Shown in pieces: positions 6,950 to 14,409 of a DNA stretch of 16,102 nucleotides. Under the pieces are notes generated by a model that had not been told where the DNA came from, ran no database searches, and saw only the letters and a program-made list of their open reading frames with translations. The stretch spans positions 1 to 16,102 of the forward strand of contig WJIN01000499.1 of NCBI GenBank assembly GCA_014730295.1, written 5' to 3'. The DNA comes from Promethearchaeota archaeon (GTDB lineage Archaea; Asgardarchaeota; Lokiarchaeia; Sigynarchaeales; SOKP01). Each line of letters begins with the position of its first letter. Within the stretch, counting starts at the first letter, position 1. The position numbers were made by a program, and so were the translations under genes.

Positions 6950-9064
6950 ATGCAAATTAATTATTTAAAGCTTAAAAATTTTTGCAATGTGGTAAATGAA
7001 GAGATCTATTTTGATAATGGTCTTAATTTATTGATAGGTGACAATGGATCAGGAAAAAGTACAATTTTAGATGCAATTCAAATTCTTCTTTTTAATTACG
7101 CAGCAAACCCTTTAAAAGAATATATTAGATGGGGGGAGAAAAGTTTTTATTTGGAAATGAAATTTAATCATTTAGGAAAAACTTTTACCATTGAGTATTC
7201 TTATGGAAATTCTTCAAATCGAAAGTTAATGATTGATGGGGTGGTATGGGATGATAATACCTCTGCCTGTGCGGAATTAGAGAAATATTTTCATTCGAAA
7301 TTATCTATGGCTTCGATAGTGTCTTACCAGGACGAAAATACTTTGATAGATACTAAACCCGCGGAAAGACGGGAGTTTCTTAAAAGAATTTCTGATTTAG
7401 ACTTTACTGAAGAAGTAAAGAAGGTGGATGAACAGATTAAGGAACTAAAAGATATTGACTTGATTGATTTGGATAAAAAAGTCTATGCGTATGAAAATAA
7501 AAAATATAAATACAAAGAAGGTGTGAATCAGCCTTTTCAAAAAGAAGAAATTGAAAAAGACAAAAAAGCTTTGGATAATTTAGAAAAATTGAAAGGGTCC
7601 ATGGAAGATATTCTAAAGCGGTACATGGAATTGAAGCAGGAATTATCTAACATTGCGGATAAACTAAATAAAGTAAATACTAAAAAGCTTTTAGAGGAAA
7701 GAAAAAAGCAAACTTCAATCGCGGCTTTGGTAAGCGAAGAGAGTATTATTTCTGATAATTTTATTGAATCGCTTGTAATCAGTAAACGTAAAGAATTAGA
7801 AGATGAAAAAGTTTTGCTTGAAAATCAGATCTTAGACTATAAGAATAAAGAAAAAGGGTTTGTCTTGAAAAGACTTCCTGTTTTCGATGAAACTGTTTTA
7901 GATACAGAAAAGCAGAAACTTTTTTCATTGCGGAATGATATAAGTAATTGTAGGAAGACTTTAGACAAAATATCTAAAGGTGTTTGTGTGGAGTGTGGAA
8001 GACCTTATGAAAACGCTAAGGAACAGGAAGCGGAGTATAAGCTTAACATTACTAGGTTAGAAGAACTTGAAACCACTGCTCAGGAAAAAATAAATGATTT
8101 AGTAAGTCAAAAGAAATTAATAGATGATCGACAAAAAGAAAATGAAACGGCGCTGCTTGAAAAAAATAAATTAGTTTTGCGGATAGAAAAATTACAAAAC
8201 TCTTTGCTTAATTTAGCTATGAAAAAAGAAACAGAAATTAATAATTTGATTGCCGAGGATAATCATAAAAAAGAATTAGCTAAAAGAACTCTAGGAGCTT
8301 TGAAGGCTGCTATAGAGGAAAGTACTTTAGCTATAAGTGGAATTGAATCTGAAATTAAAGATTTAGAACTGGAGAAGTTGGCTAAAGAAAAAACTTTATC
8401 GGATATATCTCTTCCGGAAAACCAAGAAGAGATCGATAAGGATATTGTAATTTTAAAGCAAAAGATTGAAAGTTTTCATAGGATTGAGCTGGAAAATCAG
8501 ATGATTGAAAAGTTTAATGAAGCCCTAGCGAAAGAAAAAGAGAAAGATAAAGCGGAATGGGATGCTTTGCTTGAGAAAAAACAGGCTTTGGTAGTAGAAC
8601 TGGATGAATGGGAAAAAAGTAAATTAATTTTGCAAAAAACTTTTCCTAATTACCTTCTGAGGTCTACTTTGGAAAGCTTAGAAAAAGGAATGTATTTTTT
8701 TATTAATAGTGTGTATCGGAAATCATATAGAGTTTACTTTGAAGAAAAGAAAGATGCTATTAGAATTTTGTATGGGGATTACAAGCGAGATGTTAAACGG
8801 GCTTCGGGTTATGAGAAAAAATTATTTAGTTTCGCTTACAAAGATGCTTTAAATCGGATGCAGGGCTTAGATTTTGCAATCCTTGATGAAGTAGACGGCA
8901 GTGCCAGCGCGGAAAGCAGTGAAGCTTTTTTTACTTTCTTAGGTGAACAATCTAAAAATTACTCTCAGATGATTATTATTACGCATAAAAAAGAAATCCA
9001 AGAATTGCTTGAAAATGATTTTAATGCTAAGACTTTCTATGTTAAAGATGGGGTTATCTCTTAA
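6950..9064 (+). CDS. SbcC/Rad50/gp46-like recombination ATPase
   Basis: A 704-residue SMC-type ATPase. It has a Walker A (GDNGSGKST, residues 30-38) after a beta-rich start, a Q-loop (SYQDEN, Q127) and a long coiled coil (about 150-600) broken by a zinc hook CVEC (C346, C349). The signature region is RASGYEKKLFSFA (617-629). Walker B is AILDEVDG (643-650), the D-loop GSASAES, and the H-loop IITHKK (H679). Relatives work with an Mre11/SbcD/gp47 nuclease to process DNA ends for recombination-dependent replication. The signature has SGYEKK rather than the usual SGGE, as in some phage members. The length is shorter than bacterial SbcC (about 1,000) and nearer to phage gp46 (about 560). A GGAGG lies 8 bases before the ATG. 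No nuclease partner is visible next to it. Confidence 0.92.
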   Translation: MQINYLKLKNFCNVVNEEIYFDNGLNLLIGDNGSGKSTILDAIQILLFNYAANPLKEYIRWGEKSFYLEMKFNHLGKTFTIEYSYGNSSNRKLMIDGVVWDDNTSACAELEKYFHSKLSMASIVSYQDENTLIDTKPAERREFLKRISDLDFTEEVKKVDEQIKELKDIDLIDLDKKVYAYENKKYKYKEGVNQPFQKEEIEKDKKALDNLEKLKGSMEDILKRYMELKQELSNIADKLNKVNTKKLLEERKKQTSIAALVSEESIISDNFIESLVISKRKELEDEKVLLENQILDYKNKEKGFVLKRLPVFDETVLDTEKQKLFSLRNDISNCRKTLDKISKGVCVECGRPYENAKEQEAEYKLNITRLEELETTAQEKINDLVSQKKLIDDRQKENETALLEKNKLVLRIEKLQNSLLNLAMKKETEINNLIAEDNHKKELAKRTLGALKAAIEESTLAISGIESEIKDLELEKLAKEKTLSDISLPENQEEIDKDIVILKQKIESFHRIELENQMIEKFNEALAKEKEKDKAEWDALLEKKQALVVELDEWEKSKLILQKTFPNYLLRSTLESLEKGMYFFINSVYRKSYRVYFEEKKDAIRILYGDYKRDVKRASGYEKKLFSFAYKDALNRMQGLDFAILDEVDGSASAESSEAFFTFLGEQSKNYSQMIIITHKKEIQELLENDFNAKTFYVKDGVIS

Positions 9065-9088
9065 TAAACTGCCTGGGGGGAGAAAATA

Positions 9089-9619
9089 ATGCTTACGAGT
9101 GATGAAATACTAAAGAATTTAAAGGAAGGGAATATTGTTATTTACCCTTTTAACCTTGAAAATCTAAATCCTAATTCGTATGATATACGCTTAGGAAATA
9201 CTATGCTTGAATACTCTGATACTCTGCTAGACCCATTCAAGCAGAACAACTACGAAAAGCTTTTAGCTTACAAAGATGATTCTGGAAGACGTTATTGGAT
9301 TTTAGAAGCAAATAAACTGTATTTATCTCATACTTTGGAATATACGGAAACTTTAAACTTAATACCTTGTTTATCGGGGAAATCTAGTTTAGCCAGGCTA
9401 GGTTTACAAATTCATATGACCGCTGGTTTTGGTAATATTGGCTTCAAAGGCTATTGGACCTTAGAAATTAAAGCTTGTCAAGAAATAAAACTTTATGCGG
9501 GTATGCGTATAGGTCAAATTTATTATACAGACCCCTCTGGAAAAATTGACAAGCTGTATAATGGAAAATATCAAGGCAATAACGGTGTAGAGGCGAGTAA
9601 GACTTGGATTAAGGAATGA
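9089..9619 (+). CDS. dcd: dCTP deaminase
   Basis: 176 residues, matching the 170-205 of the family. It starts with MLTSDEILKNLKEG and carries NPNSYDIRLG (28-36), the nucleotide-binding SGKSSLARLGL (96-106), the active-site stretch TAGFGNIGFKGYWTLEI with the expected catalytic Glu126, and the C-terminal lid KYQGNNGVEASK. The enzyme converts dCTP to dUTP (or dUMP in bifunctional members), supplying thymidylate synthesis, which suits AT-rich phage DNA. Whether it also hydrolyses dUTP cannot be decided by eye. One usual arginine of GRSS is a lysine here (GKSS). A GGGGGGAG ribosome site precedes the ATG. Its stop overlaps the next ATG (ATGA), so it is co-translated with the DnaG-type primase. Confidence 0.93.
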   Translation: MLTSDEILKNLKEGNIVIYPFNLENLNPNSYDIRLGNTMLEYSDTLLDPFKQNNYEKLLAYKDDSGRRYWILEANKLYLSHTLEYTETLNLIPCLSGKSSLARLGLQIHMTAGFGNIGFKGYWTLEIKACQEIKLYAGMRIGQIYYTDPSGKIDKLYNGKYQGNNGVEASKTWIKE

Positions 9620-10560
9620 TAACTTTTAATGATCTATATGACTTGCCTTTAAATTGTTTGAGTAACAAAGGCTACTATGCTACGGCTTTATGCCCTTTTC
9701 ATAATGATAAAAACCCATCTTTTGTAATTTATTATAATACGGGTTATTTTGTATGTAATGCTTGCGGAAAGCGGGGGTTTTTTAATTATCTGTACGAAAC
9801 CTTAACTGGAAAGCAGGTAAAAAAAACAGAAGACTTTTATTTTAAAACAAGAAATGTTTCTTTAAAAAAAGAAAGGCGGTATCATTTTATTATTTCTGGT
9901 GAATATGGTCCCGTGTATGATAATACAGACGCTTATATATATTTAAAAAAAAGAAATTGCAGTAATATTTTTATTGATACTTTTGGCATACAATACGCTA
10001 AACGCTGTAAGGTGGAGAATGCTTTAGTACCTTTACCGGAGGGTAAAAAGCCTATTTATTTTTATCATCGCATCATGATTCCGCTACGCTATGATAATAA
10101 ACTTGTGAATTTTGAAGGGAGGGCTATTAATAAAAAAAGTTTAAAGTGTGTTTACCCTTATGGAGGTACTACCGATTTTTTATTTAACTATGACAATTTA
10201 AAAAAAGATGAGTCTTTAATTATTGTAGAAGGTATTTTTGATTTACCTTTAATATGGGAAAAATTTACTAAAAATGTTACTTGTACTTTTGGGAGCTTGC
10301 TTTCCAGTAATCAAAAAAAGCTTTTGAAAGAGTTTAAAAATGAAATTATTCTATTTATAGATGACGATGAGGCGGGGCATAAAATGATTTCGGAAGTAGG
10401 AGATTTGTTTGATAGTAAAGAAATTAAAATTGCTAAAGTCCCAGGAAAAGATCCTGGGGAAAGCACGGAAAAAGAAATTGAATGTGCTTTAAACAATGTT
10501 AAAGAAGCTATTGATTATGATTTTGAAGCTTCAGGGTTGGAGAAATTATTTAGACTATGA
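9616..10560 (+). CDS. DnaG-type primase (CHC2 zinc finger plus TOPRIM)
   Basis: 314 residues. The N-terminal zinc-binding domain has CPFH (C26, H29) and CNAC (C47, C50), the CHC2 pattern that binds template DNA. The RNA-polymerase core includes IPLRYDNKLVNFEGRAI (156-171). The TOPRIM domain has LIIVEGIFD (E205), LFIDDDEAG (D249-D251) and KVPGKDPGE (D279). These are the residues that bind Mg2+ for primer synthesis. It is about half the length of bacterial DnaG (580-600) and has no C-terminal helicase-binding domain, so it must reach its helicase another way. The start overlaps the dcd stop by ATGA, and its stop overlaps the SNF2 gene by ATGA. It is notable because an unrelated AEP primase sits upstream on the same strand. 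Confidence 0.9.
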   Translation: MITFNDLYDLPLNCLSNKGYYATALCPFHNDKNPSFVIYYNTGYFVCNACGKRGFFNYLYETLTGKQVKKTEDFYFKTRNVSLKKERRYHFIISGEYGPVYDNTDAYIYLKKRNCSNIFIDTFGIQYAKRCKVENALVPLPEGKKPIYFYHRIMIPLRYDNKLVNFEGRAINKKSLKCVYPYGGTTDFLFNYDNLKKDESLIIVEGIFDLPLIWEKFTKNVTCTFGSLLSSNQKKLLKEFKNEIILFIDDDEAGHKMISEVGDLFDSKEIKIAKVPGKDPGESTEKEIECALNNVKEAIDYDFEASGLEKLFRL

Positions 10561-12350
10561 TTCAAATAGAGAGCTTAGGCGATGAGTACTTGATTACTTT
10601 TAAAGGGGAGAACTTCAATGATATTTATGATGTTTTTCAAACCTTTCAGTATAGCTTTACTTATAATGATGTTAAGCGGGGGTATGTGTGTTCTAGACAA
10701 GCCGTTAAAGGTATTATTCCGCATCTAGAGCGGATAGAACCTATTAAATACAAGACTGTAATCCCAAACGATATAAATATAAAATTTTATAGGGGTTCTG
10801 TTAAAAAAGATTATCATTATACTTTACCGCCCAGGTATGCTTTTCAGGATATAGATATTCAAAAGGTTATTAAACTAAACAAAGTTGCTTTATTTCATAA
10901 GCAGGGTTATGGGAAAACCTATATTTCTTTAACAGCCTTAAATCATCATTATGAAGCAAACCATTTTCAAAAATTAGTTATCATAACAAGCCCTGAGTCA
11001 GTTTACAATTGGAAGTATGAGTTAATTAAATTTTCTAATTTTTGCAAAGAAGATGAAATTTATATAGTATCCACCGAAAATAGATTACCCTTTCAAAGTG
11101 ATAAAAAAGTAATTGTGATGAATTATAGAAATTTTATTATGTTAAATGATGATGCTTACTATAAAAAATATCCTGCTAAGAAAGGTAAAAATATAAAGTA
11201 TACTTCTAAACCTATTATGAGTGATTTACAGAAATGGGCTAATGGGGGCTTAATTGCTTGTGTATGCGATGAAAGCCATTATTTTATGAATATAAAATCT
11301 AAAACATATAAACTACTAAAAAAATATAAAGACTGTTTTGAAATTAAAATGATTATGACAGGAACACCAGCGCCCAATACAGAATTGGAAGTTTACCCTC
11401 AGTTTAATTTTTTAGAAGATACTTTAATTGATATGCCCTTTGATATGTGGCAAGAGTATTTAACAAAGGAAAAAAAGAAATTTGAAAGAACTTTAGATGA
11501 AGAGAAAATAAAAGAATTTTATAAAAAAGTGTCACCGTATGTAATTAGACGGGTAGCCGAACCTGAATATTTAGAAAAAATGCCCGATCTAATCTATAAA
11601 GATTATTACGCTGACTTAAACGCTAAGCAAGAAAAAATATATCAAGCGGTAGCAAACCATGGCTTAAAGGAAATGGAAAAAAACTTTGGGTTTATTCCTC
11701 CGGAGGAATTTTTGGGGTATGTGGGTTATATTGTTCAAGCTATTGATAATCCTTGTTTACTTAAGAAGAGCTTTATTGAAAAGTACGCATCGCTATTATT
11801 AGAGGACCTTTTGAATGATTGGAAATTTTCGGACCATTCTAAACTAAAATTATTAGATGATTTAATTGAAAGATGCGTAAATAAAGAAAAAGATAAAGTG
11901 ATAATTTGGGATTTTCATCCTGATACTTTAGATCAATTAAAATCCAGGTATTCAAGTATAAAATCTATTATTTACCATGGCAATCTTAAAGGGATAAAAA
12001 ATAAATCTGCGGAAAAGTTTAGGGTAGTAGAAGAATTTCAAAATTCCGATTCAAAGATTTTGTTTGCTAGTATGTTAGCTATTAATTCTTCGGTAAATAT
12101 TCAAAAGTGCCGGTATAATATATATTTTAGCAAGGCCTGGGGATTGGTTCAGAATGATCAAAGTATTACTAGAACTTACCGGTCTGGGCAAAAAAGGGAT
12201 ACATTCGCATATTCGCTACTGTTGGGCAATAGTATAGATGTTACAAGGCATTACAAAATTAAAAAGAAAGTAAGGCTAGATAGGTCTTTATTTAAAGATG
12301 GAGCTTTGTCTTTGGATACGTGTAAATCTTTTTTGAGAGGTATTGAGTGA
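10557..12350 (+). CDS. SNF2-family DNA helicase/translocase
   Basis: 597 residues. An N-terminal region of about 100 residues precedes motif I KQGYGKT (115-121, with GYGKT instead of the usual GLGKT). Motif Ia is VIITSPESVYNWKYE, motif II is the DESH box (238-241) and motif III is MTGTPAPN (267-274). The second lobe has VIIWDFHPDTLDQL, IIYHGNLKG, ILFASMLAINSSVNIQ and motif VI NDQSITRTYRSGQKRD (Q535, R539, R542), the SNF2-type 'Q-x-x-x-R-x-x-R'. Family members move on double-stranded DNA and remodel bound proteins or branches. In phages such proteins commonly sit in replication modules; the role here may be fork remodelling. It is coupled by an ATGA overlap to the DnaG-type primase, so the two may act together. 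Confidence 0.9.
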   Translation: MIQIESLGDEYLITFKGENFNDIYDVFQTFQYSFTYNDVKRGYVCSRQAVKGIIPHLERIEPIKYKTVIPNDINIKFYRGSVKKDYHYTLPPRYAFQDIDIQKVIKLNKVALFHKQGYGKTYISLTALNHHYEANHFQKLVIITSPESVYNWKYELIKFSNFCKEDEIYIVSTENRLPFQSDKKVIVMNYRNFIMLNDDAYYKKYPAKKGKNIKYTSKPIMSDLQKWANGGLIACVCDESHYFMNIKSKTYKLLKKYKDCFEIKMIMTGTPAPNTELEVYPQFNFLEDTLIDMPFDMWQEYLTKEKKKFERTLDEEKIKEFYKKVSPYVIRRVAEPEYLEKMPDLIYKDYYADLNAKQEKIYQAVANHGLKEMEKNFGFIPPEEFLGYVGYIVQAIDNPCLLKKSFIEKYASLLLEDLLNDWKFSDHSKLKLLDDLIERCVNKEKDKVIIWDFHPDTLDQLKSRYSSIKSIIYHGNLKGIKNKSAEKFRVVEEFQNSDSKILFASMLAINSSVNIQKCRYNIYFSKAWGLVQNDQSITRTYRSGQKRDTFAYSLLLGNSIDVTRHYKIKKKVRLDRSLFKDGALSLDTCKSFLRGIE

Positions 12351-12463
12351 CTGGGGTATTTATTTACGATAGTTTGCTAAGTGGGCTGTATAATAATATT
12401 TACTTAAAAGACACAAAGTTTGTTTCTTCAGGTGATTGGAAAAAAGAAGGGAAAGCTTCTTAG
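12347..12463 (+). CDS. 38-residue ORF resembling the start of a gamma-glutamylcyclotransferase (AIG2-like)
   Basis: The GTG at 12347 overlaps the SNF2 stop (GTGA) and has GAGAGG 6 bases upstream, the best signal a gene start could have here. The product begins VFIYDSLLSGLYNN and then has DTKFVSSGDW. This resembles the opening of AIG2/GGCT-like proteins (V-F-V-Y-G-T/S-L-x-x-G...N...F-x-x-x-G). The family needs about 110-150 residues and its catalytic glutamate lies further on, so this is either a truncated remnant or an unrelated small protein. The stop codon lies inside the hairpin at 12449-12470 and overlaps the convergent gene end by 4 bases. The resemblance rests on about 25 residues. Confidence 0.45.
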   Translation: MTGVFIYDSLLSGLYNNIYLKDTKFVSSGDWKKEGKAS

Positions 12464-12470
12464 CTTTCCC
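12438..12470 (-). terminator. Rho-independent terminator between convergent operons
   Basis: A perfect 9-bp stem GGGAAAGCT / AGCTTTCCC (12449-12457, 12462-12470) has a 4-base loop. On the minus strand it is followed by TTCTTTTTT, a good terminator for the right-hand operon. On the plus strand TAATAATAA follows, so it may stop plus transcripts only weakly. Both converging genes end inside it. Confidence 0.88.
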
Positions 12471-12915
12471 TAATAATAACGGATAATCTTTCGAAGATAC
12501 TAATAGGCATATTTTCAGGAAAGTATTTGACATCAATTTTGTTTTTATCTATAATAGATTGTAATTCTTCATTTACTTTTGATTCTTCTATTTCTTCAAT
12601 TTTTTTGGAATTAACTTTATGTTTAGCTATGGCATCTTTATATTTTTTATTTACTTCTTCGGCCTTATCCTTTTTTTCTTCTTCGGATAATGTTTTGTGT
12701 TCATTAAGTGCTTTAACTTCTTTTAAAAAGTTTTCATATTCAGGATTAGGATCTAGTAAACTTTTTAGTACATCAATTTCATTAGTAATTACTTTTTTAA
12801 TTCGATTTAAGGGGTATAGGAAATTTAAAGTGTTTACGGAAATATCTTTTCTGGATAAGAAATTGATCAAATCCAAAACCCCGGAATGCAATATAAGTAA
12901 GTCCTTAACAGTCAT
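12460..12915 (-). CDS. Charged coiled-coil phage protein (possible DUF1617-like)
   Basis: 151 residues, almost entirely helical and strongly charged (for example SEEEKKDKAEEVNKKYKDAI), without membrane segments or cysteines. The order is an N-terminal helix with LYPLNRIKKVITNEIDVLKSLL, a long charged helix, then a short region 'KIEEIEESKVNEELQSIIDKN' ending in ISIFERLSVII. This resembles small phage proteins of the DUF1617 type, in which a hydrophobic N-terminal helix is followed by a charged coil and a conserved short C-terminal box, but the match is by eye. GGAGGGA lies 8 bases before the ATG, and the ATG directly follows the stop of the holin-like gene (TAAATG). Being the last gene of the lysis-like block, it may assist lysis or tail assembly; the function is unknown. 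Confidence 0.75.
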   Translation of the reverse strand: MTVKDLLILHSGVLDLINFLSRKDISVNTLNFLYPLNRIKKVITNEIDVLKSLLDPNPEYENFLKEVKALNEHKTLSEEEKKDKAEEVNKKYKDAIAKHKVNSKKIEEIEESKVNEELQSIIDKNKIDVKYFPENMPISIFERLSVIIRES

Positions 12916-13245
12916 TTAATGTCCCTCCGCGTTAGTCCCAGTTTTGGAAATTTCTTCTTTATTAATTACTTTTTCTAATAAATTTTTGAAAGATTTGATT
13001 ACTATTTCATAAATTAACACCGAAAAGCCCATGTAGATAAACCAATCGTAAAACATTTTTAGCCATGCTTCCATATTCATTAAATAAGCGGCCAGTCCTG
13101 AGAAAACAAAGGGAAAGATAAAATTAAAAAATTTATTTTCTTTTAGTATTTTAAGTGTTTTCAGATATTTTTTAAAATATTCCGAAAGCCCTATAATAGC
13201 AATTAGTACTGTCCAATTTATTGATACAATGTTTAAGAATTCCAT
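12916..13245 (-). CDS. Holin-like membrane protein
   Basis: 109 residues with three hydrophobic segments at about 4-22, 40-57 and 66-84, separated by short basic loops (KKYLKTLKILKENK), and a charged C-terminal tail (KSFKNLLEKVINKEEISKTG). Small size, three segments, a charged tail and position a few genes after a peptidase of endolysin type fit a phage holin, which opens the inner membrane to let the endolysin out. An AAAGGAGG lies 13 bases upstream of the ATG. It overlaps the preceding 57-residue gene by 13 bases. Holins share little sequence, so this call rests on topology and context. Confidence 0.6.
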   Translation of the reverse strand: MEFLNIVSINWTVLIAIIGLSEYFKKYLKTLKILKENKFFNFIFPFVFSGLAAYLMNMEAWLKMFYDWFIYMGFSVLIYEIVIKSFKNLLEKVINKEEISKTGTNAEGH

Positions 13246-13406
13246 TGTTCTTCTTTTTCCTCCTTTCTATCATCTAGAAAGACTTCGTTTCCTATTTTAT
13301 ACATATAGCGGCCCAATGACCGGTACAGTTCCATCGCTTCATCTTCAGTTAATTCTAGTTTTCTCCCGTCCTTTAGCTGAATGTAGAACTCCCTAGTAAT
13401 TTTCAA
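13233..13406 (-). CDS. Small conserved-looking phage protein, TTG start
   Basis: 57 residues from a TTG at 13406 that has AGGGGGG 10 bases upstream. No ATG is available earlier in the frame. The product reads KITREFYIQLKDGRKLELTEDEAMELYRSL, then a short basic/acidic tail. 'F-x-I-x-L-x-D-G-R-x-x-x-L-x-E-x-E-A' is a pattern I recognise from small phage proteins placed near the lysis genes of Gram-positive phages, but I cannot name a function. It ends 13 bases inside the holin-like gene, as expected for coupled translation. Confidence 0.7.
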   Translation of the reverse strand: MKITREFYIQLKDGRKLELTEDEAMELYRSLGRYMYKIGNEVFLDDRKEEKEEQWNS

Positions 13407-13412
13407 TTTAGT

Positions 13413-13586
13413 TTATCCCCCCTGTTTTATTACTTCTACTATTTTAGTTTCTAGTAAATTAATGGTAATGTTATTTTCAAAATCATCGAACATAACTAAA
13501 AATTTTTCTTCAGCATCAATTCTGTAATTTTCACTTAGATAGTTTTTTTCTTGACCATCTTTAAAAGTAATCGTAATCTTATACAT
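13413..13586 (-). CDS. Small phage protein of unknown function
   Basis: 57 residues from the ATG at 13586, with AGGAG 6 bases upstream, overlapping the zinc-ribbon-like gene by 8 bases. It starts MYKITITFKDGQEKNYL and looks like a short beta-rich domain: two strands, an acidic centre with DAEEKFLVMFDDFENN, then two strands. Its opening resembles the opening of the next gene (FxxxxKDGxx), so the two may be related small domains. It has no cysteine or membrane segment. It probably acts with its neighbours, but nothing in the sequence says how. Confidence 0.7.
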   Translation of the reverse strand: MYKITITFKDGQEKNYLSENYRIDAEEKFLVMFDDFENNITINLLETKIVEVIKQGG

Positions 13587-13770
13587 AAGTAACTCCTGTT
13601 ATTCTATATTTCCCATGCATATAAGGCAAGGTACAATTGCAAACACTAAAAAATTCTTTATTGTTGGAGCAATTTTTACAAGGATCGTAATAATTTTGTT
13701 TCGGTAAAAATTGTTCCAGATCATTTAATTTTTTTTGTAGTTTTTTTATTTCTTCGCTTTTGTTTTTCAT
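13579..13770 (-). CDS. Small cysteine-rich (zinc-binding-like) protein
   Basis: 63 residues. A lysine/glutamate-rich helix (KSEEIKKLQKKLNDLEQFL, about 4-22) resembles a short coiled coil. A cluster CKNC...VCNC follows (CxxC then CxC), which could bind a metal. AAGGAGG lies 6 bases before the ATG, and the ATG directly follows the peptidase stop (TAAATG). Small helix-plus-zinc proteins of this kind occur in phage late regions. No specific family is recognised. Confidence 0.7.
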   Translation of the reverse strand: MKNKSEEIKKLQKKLNDLEQFLPKQNYYDPCKNCSNNKEFFSVCNCTLPYMHGKYRITGVTYV

Positions 13771-14409
13771 TTAAGCCTCCTTGTATGGTTTTAAAACTAT
13801 ACCCATTTTTTTAGTACTATCACAAAAAGAAACTTTGTGTAGAAATTCCCTTTCGGACATTTGTATACTATATCCGTTATGGTCTTTATAGCCGGTTTTG
13901 TAGTTTCCCCAGGGGTCTGCAATATAGTAGTTTTCATTATCGCTACCAATTAAAGTAACATAATGGTCAAGTTTTCCATCTGGAATAGTAAAGTCTCCGG
14001 CTAAAACTACACCATAACCTTCTTTAATGTAGTCTTTTAAGTCCCGGTAGTCAATAGCGGTATGGTAAGTTTCAGCGCACTCTGCGATATCGGCAATTCC
14101 AAGCCATTCACTAACACAAATTGAAAGATTTTTCATAACTAGTTCTGGTTGGTTTAGAAGATACCCTCGGTTATTGTTTTTTAACCATTCAGCATATTCA
14201 GCTTTCCAGTTTTTAACAAATTCAGAATCATTATTGATGAAAAGTAAAAAAGCATCTTCCGGTTGAACCCCTTCCGGAACTTTGCTAAACATTACATCTT
14301 TATATCCGGCACCAACTAAAGCCATGATCATGCTAGTAACATTACAAGCGGAGTTAGGCCTTTCCTTGTTATTTCTCTGGCTAAAATACCAGTCTTTACT
14401 TAGATTCAT
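13771..14409 (-). CDS. C39-like cysteine peptidase, candidate endolysin
   Basis: 212 residues of the C39-like papain fold. It begins WYFSQRNNKERPNSACNVTS, where Q11 would form the oxyanion hole and C22 is the nucleophile. The catalytic His is in GKLDHYVTLIG (H149) and the third residue in YYIADPWGNYKTGY (D165). These phage and cell-wall enzymes cut peptide bonds, here probably peptidoglycan cross-links. No signal peptide is seen, so a holin would be needed for release, and one lies four genes downstream. I chose ATG 14409, which has CAGGAG 5-10 bases upstream, over an in-frame ATG at 14433 without a ribosome site. It overlaps the preceding membrane-protein gene by 14 bases. A structural tail-tip peptidase is the alternative. 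Confidence 0.75.
   Translation of the reverse strand: MNLSKDWYFSQRNNKERPNSACNVTSMIMALVGAGYKDVMFSKVPEGVQPEDAFLLFINNDSEFVKNWKAEYAEWLKNNNRGYLLNQPELVMKNLSICVSEWLGIADIAECAETYHTAIDYRDLKDYIKEGYGVVLAGDFTIPDGKLDHYVTLIGSDNENYYIADPWGNYKTGYKDHNGYSIQMSEREFLHKVSFCDSTKKMGIVLKPYKEA

Noticed and set aside
12527..12919. Plus-strand 130-residue serine/leucine-rich frame opposite the coiled protein
   Set aside because: Antisense shadow; its composition is what the reverse of a lysine/glutamate-rich coil gives, and the minus-strand gene has a strong ribosome site.
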